Shown piece by piece: positions 53,801-64,000 of a stretch of DNA of 64,000 nt. The notes beneath the pieces were generated by a model. It made no database searches. It saw only the letters and a list, made by a program, of their open reading frames with translations, and was not told the origin of the DNA. A program made the translations under genes and the position numbers. Origin of the DNA: Gerris lacustris (Eukaryota > Arthropoda > Insecta > Hemiptera > Gerridae); contig OX578281.1 in NCBI GenBank assembly GCA_951217055.1, positions 29,002,101-29,066,100 on the forward strand. The letters run 5' to 3'. Every line of letters begins with the position of its first letter. Position 1 is the stretch's first letter.

Positions 53801-56800
53801 GCGGTGCTACACAATTATGTTGAGGATTACCTCTATCCCATTTATAATAGTTTTATTAGTTTAACAGAGGAAAGTGTGCCAGAAAAAAAAAAAAAAATGA
53901 ATTCATTTCCTTGTGTAATATTTATATAAGAACCAAAATGGGCAATTAGGAGCATCTTAAAATTCTATTAAAATATGTTTTTAATAGAATTCTAGGAAAA
54001 ACAAAAATCAATATTTTTTAATACAGTTTCTATAATATGAATAAGTTTTAAGTTAATTTATCTTGGGTAGGAAATAATAATTTTAATTAATATTAGCAAT
54101 TATTAATTAAAATTATTAATTCAATTATTTTTCATAAGATTCTCAGAAATAGTCTTTCCTTGTAAATCCTTTTTTTAAGTTTCAATGCAGGTTATATGGC
54201 CATCGTCAGTGCCGGAATAAAAGAGAAATAGAGTTGCATTAAATAATATAATTTTAATTTATAGCAGGGTAAAGTTTATAAAGTAAGGAGTAAGGGGTAA
54301 AGTTATGTTTTCTTTTAATACTTAATTATTATTTTAATGATAGTCAATTTTAACAATTTGCTAAGTAAATAAAAAAAAAAAAAAATTACTAAAAACTGGA
54401 TGTTATACAGATCTGCTTTTTTACTGTGGGATTAAAATGGAGATTAATGCTAAATAAATTAACTATTTATTAAGAGAATCGTTGCAAAAACTAAAGAGAA
54501 GAATGAATTAATAATCATTCAAATGAAAGTTTCCATATTAAGGCCTTTAAATATTTAATCCTCAGATCAGCTTAAAAATAACTCAAAGAGAATTCAAAAT
54601 ATTGCATAAATGAACCATTTAATTTCTTTAGACTTAACTACTCGGGAGTTTTTAAAACTTGAAGCAAACAATTTTTTTTATTTTAATTTCTCAACTTTAC
54701 CCAAAATTTATTTTTTTTATCTTATCTATCTTTGTTCTAATTTTTCCCTCGGTGCTGATGACTGAGGTAGTTGAATATTTGCTCTCTACAGAAGTATCAA
54801 GTTATAATTTTATTTTGATATTTTAATTCACTCTTAGTAGACCCTTGTTGTGATGTTGCTATCCTCTTGCCGTTGAACATTAGTTTCTCCTCAAATATCT
54901 ACCCTAGTGGTAAATTATGGTAAACCTACATTATCAATTACAGGAGAACTATTTTCTATCGAGCATTTATCACCTTAATTGATCAGCACCACTAAAAACC
55001 TCTAAGCAGCCTTTTCCTCAAAAATACTCTACATTTTTACATTATCTCTTTATTTACTAACAAAGGAGATAAAATAATTTACCTCGATTATCTGCCAGCA
55101 TACAATAGCTACTACAAAACATTTTTTTACCACAATGAAAGTAAATTTAAAAAATATGGGAGAAATGAATTAGCCTGAGATACAGATAAATGTGTTGGCT
55201 ATGCACTGTTAATTTTTTTTATTGATTTAACAAGTTAAGGTCTTTGCTAGGGTACACTGTACCAGGAGAGTTTTTGTGACTAGGCTAGAACTTATTAGGT
55301 GATTATCACACCCTATGAGAACTGCTCTGGTGGTCACATTCCACTGTAAGATATTTTTTTGTTAACATTTTTATTATCAGTGTGGCACTGATTACCATTG
55401 TTATTACCCTGTTGACATTTTAATAATATATTTTGAACTAAATTCTTAAGTGGACTAAAGTACTTCAACTTAAATTTATTATTTTTTCTTGGAAATTATA
55501 GTTTATAAGTGTCTACAGTCTGAGTCTAGATCTTTGGAAGAGGCTTTGGCAAATATTTGGTGAATTGTGTTGTTTTGAATCTATTTCATTGACATTTGAA
55601 AATGATGGGAGTTTTTAGCAACTGGTCAATTGCTAATGGATTTCATCATGATCAACTCCCATTATAGCAATCCTTGTTGTGTGATCCAAAACCTCAGGAT
55701 TCACAAAATTCCATGCACTGTCTTCTCTAGAATATCTAAACTTATTAGAGACTTGGGCGCTTACGTTGCTGCAGTAAAGTTTAAAAACATTTTATGTCGA
55801 ACCCTCTAATTTTTTTTAAGTATAACTTGGGCTCTTTATCCATGGTTAGCTTAAATTTTATGTTACGTTGAGGGGTTAGATGTTATTGATCATTAAAAAA
55901 ATTGGATGTTAAAAAATTGTATTTAAAAATTAATAATTGAGATAGTTTTACATGTTGTCTCAACCCTTACATTATTTTTATCGGGCTAGATCCTTACAAA
56001 ATGTCAAGAAGCTTTGAGTTTTTCTTCTTATTCCAAAGACTCAATAATTATTTATGATTGGTAGATCGGATATAGTTGGAAGTCCAAAATATCATCCAGA
56101 ATATTTATGTTTAACTGGAGGTCATTACTAATAAAATAACATTACCTGCTTCTCACAATGCAGTCATTACTATTTTTTATTATAATTGTTTCCTTTGTTG
56201 TTGTTTTTTTTTCTAAGTGTTCATAATATGTTTGGGTTATTAACACTAGAGGTTGATGATAAGCTATTATCTTGACTTTTAACAATTAACTGCGATTGCT
56301 TCACGTTGGATTATTATTTTTGTTAAATATTATTGTAGTTATATTATTATTATTTTATAATTTAAATTATGAGTTAATAAGTTGAAATTAAATTTTAAAC
56401 GATTTAATTGATTAAATTAGGTAATGATTTTTTTTTTTAAATTTCAATAATTAATTAATTCTTATTAACATTATTATTTTATTTTTTATTAATATTGTTA
56501 TTGTTGAACATTTAATTATTAATAATCTAACATTTTTGTTTCCTGGGAAAGCTTTTTACTAATTTATTTTTCGTTGGCTTTTTCATATTAAAAGATTGTT
56601 GTTCAATGTATGTATTATAAGTGTCTTGTTACTTTTTGTTTCTGTGTTATACTTGCTTTGTTTGTTGTATGTCTGGTGTGTTCTTGAAAAGGCATGTAGT
56701 CCTTTTGTTTTGTGATAATACATGTAAAAAATTAAATAAAAGAAAAAACAGTTAAATCATATTGGTTATTCTTTATTGGCAATTGCATGGATTGCTGCCT

Positions 56801-59800
56801 ACTTACATTATGCCTAGTTTACCCTTCCCTCTTTGTTGTGTAAAATGGTCAACTTTAAATAGATGTGTTAATCATTTTGTGTGTGTAATATATGAAGGAT
56901 GTTAGGGCATAACTATGGACGTTCATTTGAGATAATTTTACAAAACTTGAATTTCATTTTTTTAAAAGAATTATTTTTAGTTAAAGGTTAATTTGTATAT
57001 TACAGATAAGTTAAAAGACATTACCAAACTGCTAACAAGGATAGCTTATAATTTGATAGATAGATGTGTGTAGGCACTTACTTTTATTGGAATTAATTAA
57101 TATTATTGTATTAAAATCATGTATACAACTTGATCCTCTTGTTAAAAATTATATTCTGCATGCATTGCAATTATTATCTAATATTTTACTAGAGCCTGTT
57201 TGTTTATGTTTTTTTTTTCTTTTTGAGACGTTAACAGCGTCTATAGCTACTAGGCCAGGTTTTTTAATCTCAATCTTATATTCTGGGTTATATTATTACG
57301 TTGGCTTTTGCGGTCGTATCGCTACGAAATTCTAGGTGATATTAGCGTCTGGATTTGTGCAAGTTTGGCGGTTATCACTCACAGTAATGGAGATAAGTAT
57401 TGTCAGTGAAGTAAAAATGTTAATTTAATGAAGTAACAATGTTACCTGGTTTAACTGTCTGATTGAGTCCCAATCCCAACATTATTGGACTACTTTGTTA
57501 GTTGTCTTTGGCTGATATTTTAAAGAACTCTCACTATAAATAAAATTGAAGGATTCAGCTAGTGAAGTGTTTTCGTCATGCCTTCACAAATTTCAAAGAT
57601 TAAAGTGATATATTTACTGTTAAAACAGGATTTACCTTATTTGACTACTTAAATAAAAAACCATAGTGGTATAAGAGGGATGTTTGAACCTTCCTACTAG
57701 ACACAGGCACAATAAAATAAAGAAAACATCTGTCCGATATAACTCGTACTAAACGTATATTTCAAGTTTTCTTGAAGAAATTTAATAACTATTAAATATT
57801 TCATCAAAATTTACTATAAATATAACTTCTCCCCCGCGGGAACTACCATACATTGATTTTTACCCTTATTAAGCTAGCTTAGATTAGCACTGAATTCGTA
57901 GATTATACATAAGTTAAAAAATAAAAAAATAATTATCATAAAAAAAACAACAACATTGTGATAAGATTCAGTTACTAGTATTACAAACATTGTATATTGA
58001 TAAGAATGTTGTCTTTAGTTGGCAATATGCATATTAAATGGGTACTTTGCATAAGTTTGTGGACTTGTAGTGTTTATATGGCGGTGTAGGACAGCCGAGA
58101 TCGTACTCGGCAGATTAGAAGGTTTCTGGCTGTTGGGGTCAGAGTCCAAGGAGACTTGCCTTACCAAGTAATGGCTCTCTGGCATGAATCTGAACCCTAT
58201 CTTGTTGCCTTCAACATTAAACTACCTTTAGACCTCTACACTCTACAGTTTTACATTTATTATTATTACAATCATAGTTTTTTTTTTATTTAGTTGATAA
58301 AGATAAGTATAATTTAACAATTGAACTCACCATTAAAAATAGATACTTAATTTGCTCTGGAGCAACGTGGTGCCGTCTAGTGGTGGAATAAGAACGAATT
58401 GCTATTATTATGGTGATTATTATTACTAAAAATGATAGATTATTATCGTTACCCTACTTTTCTATTTCTTAACTTTTGTCCAGTACTTTTCTAAAGTTGT
58501 TTAATATTATACTCTAAAACAACACTTCAATAGTGAATAAGACCTAAACTAGTAAAATTGATCAGTTGGTGCTAAAAAAAAAAAAAAATAATAAATGAAA
58601 TAAATAAATAAAAAATAACATCAGCTGATATTCAATACTGGTTTTAGCCACTTCAGTTGTTCTTTACCATTTCAATCAAGTGTCATCGTAAGTGGAAAAT
58701 ACACTTTATAAATATGTACATGTTGCTATACACTTGTCACAACAAATACACGTTGCGTTGGTTAACTTAGGTCACGTTAGTTCGGGTCTTTTGTACAAAA
58801 TGTCTCATCTTGTATGGTCAGGGTTTCGTACAAATTTGTTTTTTATTGCCAATTTTTTAGGATTATCAACTAACTTAGTCTCACCCTGCCTTAATTATTT
58901 TTGGTCACGACTTCTTCTATTAACGGTTTCAGTTCCATCTCCCCCCCCCTCCCCTCCCTTAGATCTAGATCCTCTGATCAAGTTAAGTTAAAACATGCTT
59001 TTCACATAAGTGCGTGGATCAAATTTTAAGTGAAACTACAGGTATAATTAAAAGCACTGTGGCCAATGATCGAAGTAATGCTGTTATAAGTAATAGAATG
59101 TAATTATTAGATATTTTACTTTATTTTAAGTTTTATAAATACAACCTCTTTTTGCATCCTCTGCATAAACACATAGTTTTGAACTTATCTATTCTAAAGA
59201 CAGCGTTGTCCTATCACAATAAATACATTTCTTAATATGTATTATAAACATAAATTTATCAATCTATAAAACAAGGACATACAACTAATTTATACATACA
59301 TATATAAGTATTGTTGTATAACCAAGGTCAGGTACAATGCAATAAATCGTTCCATGGTACACATTATTAAACTCATTGCAGGTAGACAAGAATTTCAGGT
59401 AGATTGCAATTTCTTTTTAAAAATATGATGGTTTTAAAGTATGCATATTAATTTAACTTCCGAATAAGGCGTTCTTTATGTACTGTACGTAAAATAAAAG
59501 TGGGTAGGAGGGTTACCAATAAAGGAGGTTTCTACATAATTATATTAAGTAATTATGTTTTCTTATATACGTTAAGTAATCACTTAAGCAGTTCAACTTA
59601 TGGACTGAATTCTGTTAGGTTCTTTATTTGCGAGTATCTGGAGGTATGGAACCGGTAAGAATACTAGACTGAGACTGTGGCAGTGTGCCCGTGGGTGGGG
59701 GGTCCTTTCTTTGTGTCATGGTCACTCTTACTGGGCCAAAGGTACACGCACACAATCTGAACGCGCCAACAGTTCCAATAACACCTAGTAATTAAATAAA

Positions 59801-60394
59801 CTCATATCAAACTAGAGTTAACTTTTTTTTTTTTTTCATTTCCTACCCAAATCTATTTTTATCGGAATATTCTGTCAACCTGATTCTATTAACAGTAATA
59901 CCTATTATATTAGATTACTTTGCTAATATATAATCTGTTTGGATTCAATGTTTTCTTCTGCAAAAGATTATCACTTAAAAAGAAAAAAATGAATTTTACT
60001 AACTCTTTTTAGCTGACATCAATATTATCATAGAAATTATCATACTAAAACAATTATTTCAGCGTTTTAAAGAAGTATAGTGATAGCTATGATATTAGTG
60101 ACTGAACTTGGTTTTAATTTTATATACATACGTGACCATGGCCGCTATCTTGAATCAAAATGATTGAATAGAGAACCTTTTCATGAAAGGAAGCTTAATT
60201 CCAAATTTCAAAAGTCAGTCAGTCAGTAGTACATACTCTATAGATGTTAGATGTATTATGTATACTGATGTCACACATTATTAATGAATTTGGATTCTAG
60301 GCTTACTTTTATACTTTTATTAGAGGGTAGTAAAAGATAATTATTCCGATCCAGATATAATTATACTCGTTTTACAATTAGTATTGATTTTTGA
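50885..60394. other. Probable large first intron of the third gene
   Basis: AT-rich, many short homopolymers, no convincing exon except the weak candidate at 57006. A short CACTGACGATGGCC motif (minus strand, 54198-54213) is like motifs near the ends of retroelements but isolated. Bases 57780-57845 resemble the subterminal part of the 16815-18527 element. Confidence 0.4.
57006..57067 (+). CDS. Candidate second exon of the third gene (uncertain)
   Basis: After an acceptor TATATTACAG the phase left by the exon at 50836-50884 reads NKLKDITKLLTRIAYNLIDR before a stop at 57071. The charged and helical composition is more protein-like than most of this AT-rich stretch, and the phase fits. The donor (GAT AGA T|GTGTGT) is weak and I know no family match, so this could be chance. 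Confidence 0.25.
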
Positions 60395-60590
60395 CTGCGT
60401 GGGAAAATTGTAAAAATGTGGAGGGGAGCTAACGAGAGCATTGGATTTTGATTTTGAGAAGGTCGGGTCTACTAGGCAAATATAGAAATGTCACTAGCAT
60501 CACCCCTCCCACAGACCTAGTGGCTTTATTTTTTTCCTTATATAGGTTGGCTAATCTGAGTGTCAAAAGTTAATACTATAATTGTAATAA
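60395..60590. repeat. Dispersed repeat family C copy
   Basis: GGGAGCTAACGAGAGCATTG, CCTAGTGGCTTTATTTTTTT and GTGTCAAAAGTTAATACT match the 28965-29155 copy in order. Confidence 0.7.
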
Positions 60591-60639
60591 GAGTATAGTG
60601 TTTTTTTGATTGACTGTAAATAATAAATATGTTACTACC

Positions 60640-60785
60640 AACTTATCAGGTCTGACAGATCTATCAGCTGTTTTACTCATCTACTCGATGTAATTACGAG
60701 TGGTATAAATATGCTTTTCTTTTCTTGAATTCGAACCAGTTAAATATTTCTGTGTTGAGACCAAGTACACCAAATCAGCTTTACT
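60640..60785 (-). repeat. SINE family 2 copy
   Basis: Minus strand: B-box-like GGTTCGAATTC, then ACATCGAGTAGATGAGTAAA and CAGCTGATAGATC. Good preservation of the Pol III box. Confidence 0.65.
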
Positions 60786-62338
60786 GCGATCTCAATTAGA
60801 TTTTATAATAAATAGAAGTAAAAGAATGAGTTCACTTATGGTTATCTTCAGTGATGATAAGACAAGACAAGGTATGGAATTCAAAAACTATTCTGTGTTC
60901 GAGTTGAGACAGTGATTTATATCTGACTTTAATTGTTATTAATTAATATTTGATTTTTGAATTTAGCATTTTAATTCGGAATGAACATAATATGTACGAA
61001 TTGATATGAAGATATGGATTGAAAGGTTGTGGGTGTTGGTGTGTTATTCAGGCTAACGCCCCCGGAGCCTGCGGAGGGTCTGTTGAATGCCTTTACTTAG
61101 CCTTATGATTTTCAGTAACGCAGAATATTGATTTTCCTTTTTTTAAAAAAATACGTGGGAGCCCAAATTCTAAACTACGATTTGAATTTGTTTTCTCTCT
61201 CTTACATCTTCAACTAATTAAATCAATTCAGTGATGTTAATTGTACAATCGGGGATTGGAGTATTCAATTTGTTAAAGATCTCACAATTAGGCAAAAACT
61301 ATAGTCCAAACACCGACATGATTCTTGTAATGATTCAAATTCTAGAGAATTGAGACATTGTTATCTAACTTCAGTTAAGCGTGTTCAACGCAAAATGGAA
61401 TTGAGGTCGAACTATTATGATATAATAATATTAGGTATATTTAAAAACAAATGAAAGCATGGTTTTATATAACATGCACTAAGAAAGGAGGCAATATTTT
61501 TTTAACAGCCAAATTACTATTACTGATTAACAGCGCTATCAACAAATGACAAAAACTTTTGATAGTTAGCCCCACGCTTTTATCTTTAGTGACCCACATA
61601 TTATATGGTGTGATCGCTCAAAATTTCAAGGTTCTAGTGCAATTGGTTCCTGAGATATGAAACATTTTGCATAATTTTGATTCTTGATGGCAGATCGTAA
61701 AAAAATTGTAGAAACCCTAAAGGGCTTTGACAAACCAATTTAAAAAAATGCATTTCATAGGTCCTATGGTTTCAAAGATATCGGGATATGTCAGTCAGTG
61801 ATCTTTTTATTTTATAAATAAACGCATTAAAACAAAGCTCTAATAATGAAATAATAAGCTCTGATTGTGCTCCATTGTGGTTAACATTCTTACATCAAAT
61901 TCTAATTTGCTACATAAATATTCTGCTGAGGACCACCTCTATTGTTTAAACGACGCATTTATCATAATTAAAATTTTACTTTGTTCTGTTTTATTTTTAG
62001 CCTTTACCCTTCAGGTGAAAACATTATTCAAATGTTTATTTTCAAATTTCCTTGGAAATAAATCCGACATTTACCTTCCACAACTAGAAATAATTTTTGG
62101 TGTTTTTGAGTATGTCTAGATATGAAGGTTCGTGAATTCAGTCGTTCAGTGCTTTGCGGTTTAAGTAGAGATTCCCTGGACCCTGCACAAACTGTTTTTA
62201 CTAACATCTGTATCTTTAATTGTGTTCCTACATGTATCTTTAATCCTGTAATCCTATTTTGAAGAAGATTTTATGGTTTGTAGAAGTAGTCCACTGATGG
62301 TACTAATAGTAATTTCAACCGTGTGGGCAAATTTAATC

Positions 62339-62341
<3 letters not shown>

Positions 62342-62420
<79 letters not shown>

Positions 62421-62886
62421 AACGTATGTGTGTATGTTCTTTATACAAATCTACAGTTTTAGTCCGATCTCGATGCAAATTTGCACACATAAGCTTTAAA
62501 GCAAGGGGAAAATCATGGTCTACATGAATTATCGAAATTTAAATTTTGATACACAGGGGTACGGGATACAAGTAATGCATATGGGGTCGAAGTAATGAAT
62601 ACCCTTCATGATGCATATCGTTGAAAAGCTCTTTAAGAGTACAATAATTGTTGTGTATATTATTTATAATATATATTTTCATTTAGAAGGGGGGTAAATT
62701 TGGGATAATTGCAAATTCTCTTATCTAAGTCCCTCTCCGACTTCTTTAGGGGGTATAGAAATAAGTGGGAGGGATAGAATCTAGATATTCTCGCATAGTT
62801 AAATAATTTAAATGTTTCTTGATGGTAGTTTATAAACTTATCAAATTAAAATAACACTCCGTAGCGAAGCACGTGTATCCACCTAG
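62342..62886 (+). mobile_element. HINE/Helitron-like element with a single monomer
   Basis: Order on the plus strand: about 37 TA units (62342-62416), linker AAAGTCAACG, one monomer (including GAATACCCTTCATGATGCAT), then a unique tail ending GTAGCGAAGCACGTG...CCACCTAG followed by T. This is the 13223-15207 element in the other orientation with one monomer instead of six, so both ends of the family are defined by comparison. Confidence 0.75.
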
Positions 62887-64000
62887 TATTGGATAAAAAT
62901 AAGAATGACCTCACTAGGAATCCCAATCTCATTTGACTATTCGTCCAATAATATGACGTGAGGAAGCTATGTGCCACACTAATTGACAAGACTATTTCGA
63001 GTTTTATATCAATGGGCATAAACATTATACTTATGCAAATGTACACTCTCTTAAGCCACGGTAAACAATAGACTTATGCAACAAATCTATTCAATTTTGA
63101 GCCAATAATAAACAGTTAGTAATCGTATCAAATCCAGGCAATTACAAATATATCCTTAGTTTTATAAAAATATTATTTGATTAACGCATGAGACGCTTTA
63201 GTTTATTTAATCAGCCTTATTTTCCAGTTTTCCGTACGTCGTTTTATTCTTTGACGTCATTATTATATGATGTGTGTACATTTTGTTTCGTTTTATAATA
63301 ATTACTTTACAACTAAGTTAGGATAACTTGTTGTTTAATCTCTCCACTCTGTTATCTAACTACCTACTTATTTATAATTCCTCAAAGGTTCCTTTGTTGC
63401 TTCTAATTGACTAATTAAAAGTTATTACCAACCTTATTATCAACAAGGTATGGTACAACTATACCTTGTTGATTATTCTGATTTTTGTGCCTATAGGTTT
63501 AAACTGACAGGACCAACAGAGTGTTTTAACAACTTTTCATAAACATATTTTTCAATTGCAGTGCAATTTATGTGTTTTTTTTTTCTTGTCGGTATGATAA
63601 TGTAGTTACATGTTTTGTTATTTTAACAATGATATTTGAAATGCACACATAAGAATTAACTCGTTCTGTGGAAGAGGCGGTTTGTTTATAATTAGCATTG
63701 TTATCACTGTATTTATGTACTCTATACGAGTTTAAATAATCCTCCTTATCGCCGATGTTTGAGATGACTCTATTTACCTCAGTACATATATTCATTTATT
63801 TATATGTATGTAATAGATAAGTTTTTCCTTCTTTTTGTTAAAAGTTTTATCTGTTTCCCGATTTATTTGACAAAAAGTTTGAAACTTTTCTTGTTGTTTT
63901 TTGTTTGAACTCTTTTGATTTACAAAAGTTGTTTTTCCCTGTAGCTTTTGCATTTTTTACGATTAAAATGTGTTTTGTTTGATTTATTCTCTTACAAGTT
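62887..64000. other. AT-rich DNA at the window end
   Basis: No exon or element recognised. A hairpin with 13-base arms (ATCAACAAGGTAT / ATACCTTGTTGAT) lies at 63439-63473. Confidence 0.5.

Noticed and set aside
54198..54230. Another hammerhead-like core (CTGACGATGGCC...GAAAC on the minus strand)
   Set aside because: The bases between do not form a convincing stem, and no GTC follows GAAAC.
57066..57335. 89-residue plus-strand open frame
   Set aside because: Hydrophobic, low-complexity translation of AT-rich DNA with no codon or domain signal; only the bases before 57067 are considered as a possible exon in another frame.

Overview
This is a window of an AT-rich animal nuclear genome. The gene structure (GT-AG introns of several hundred bases to several kilobases), the repeat content and the two identifiable proteins suggest an insect, possibly a hemipteran, but the species cannot be fixed from sequence alone. 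It contains two complete protein genes and the first coding exon of a third. About 4 kb is coding; the rest is intron, intergenic DNA and decayed mobile elements.

Gene layout. (1) A regulator of microtubule dynamics (RMDN) family gene lies on the minus strand, seven coding exons from 25023 down to 10301. The joined exons stay in frame and give 355 residues: an N-terminal membrane anchor, a coiled coil, an acidic stretch with a FFAT-like motif, and a TPR-type C-terminal domain. (2) WDR3 (yeast Utp12/Dip2), a subunit of the UTP-B complex in ribosome small-subunit assembly, lies on the plus strand, 14 coding exons from 31087 to 46849. It gives 893 residues in frame with no gaps: two WD40 propellers, a Utp12 C-terminal domain and a basic tail. 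(3) A CpG-rich stretch (50400-50835) leads into a 16-codon first exon (50836-50884) with a strong splice donor. The rest of that gene lies in or beyond the remaining 13 kb, with one uncertain candidate exon at 57006. Genes 1 and 2 are divergent, about 6 kb apart, and have no functional link that I can see.

Mobile DNA. Introns and intergenic DNA are packed with nonautonomous elements: an IS630/mariner-like element with long inverted repeats (about 655-1535), a TTAA-flanked MITE (2518-3129), a complete solo LTR with target duplication (10840-11705), two copies of a tandem-repeat element with Helitron-like end (13223-15207 and 62342-62886), a long-TIR element with internal tRNA-like boxes (16815-18527), a deleted Tigger/pogo element (26817-27789), a short TIR element (45518-46199), LINE fossils, and several tRNA-derived SINE families. 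The most striking theme is the number of foldback (palindromic) elements: 22906-23882, 20268-20472, 29375-29628, 31876-32206, 40684-40902 and 46518-46604. Most sit in introns, so they would be transcribed into long hairpins.

The best leads are: a palindromic element whose arms carry a hammerhead-ribozyme-like core (CTGAAGA ... GAAAC-GTC); a HINE-like family captured at one and six internal monomers; a perfect 72-bp-arm hairpin with a tRNA T-arm in a WDR3 intron; and the FFAT-like motif in the RMDN protein. None of these has been tested by alignment or folding software here.
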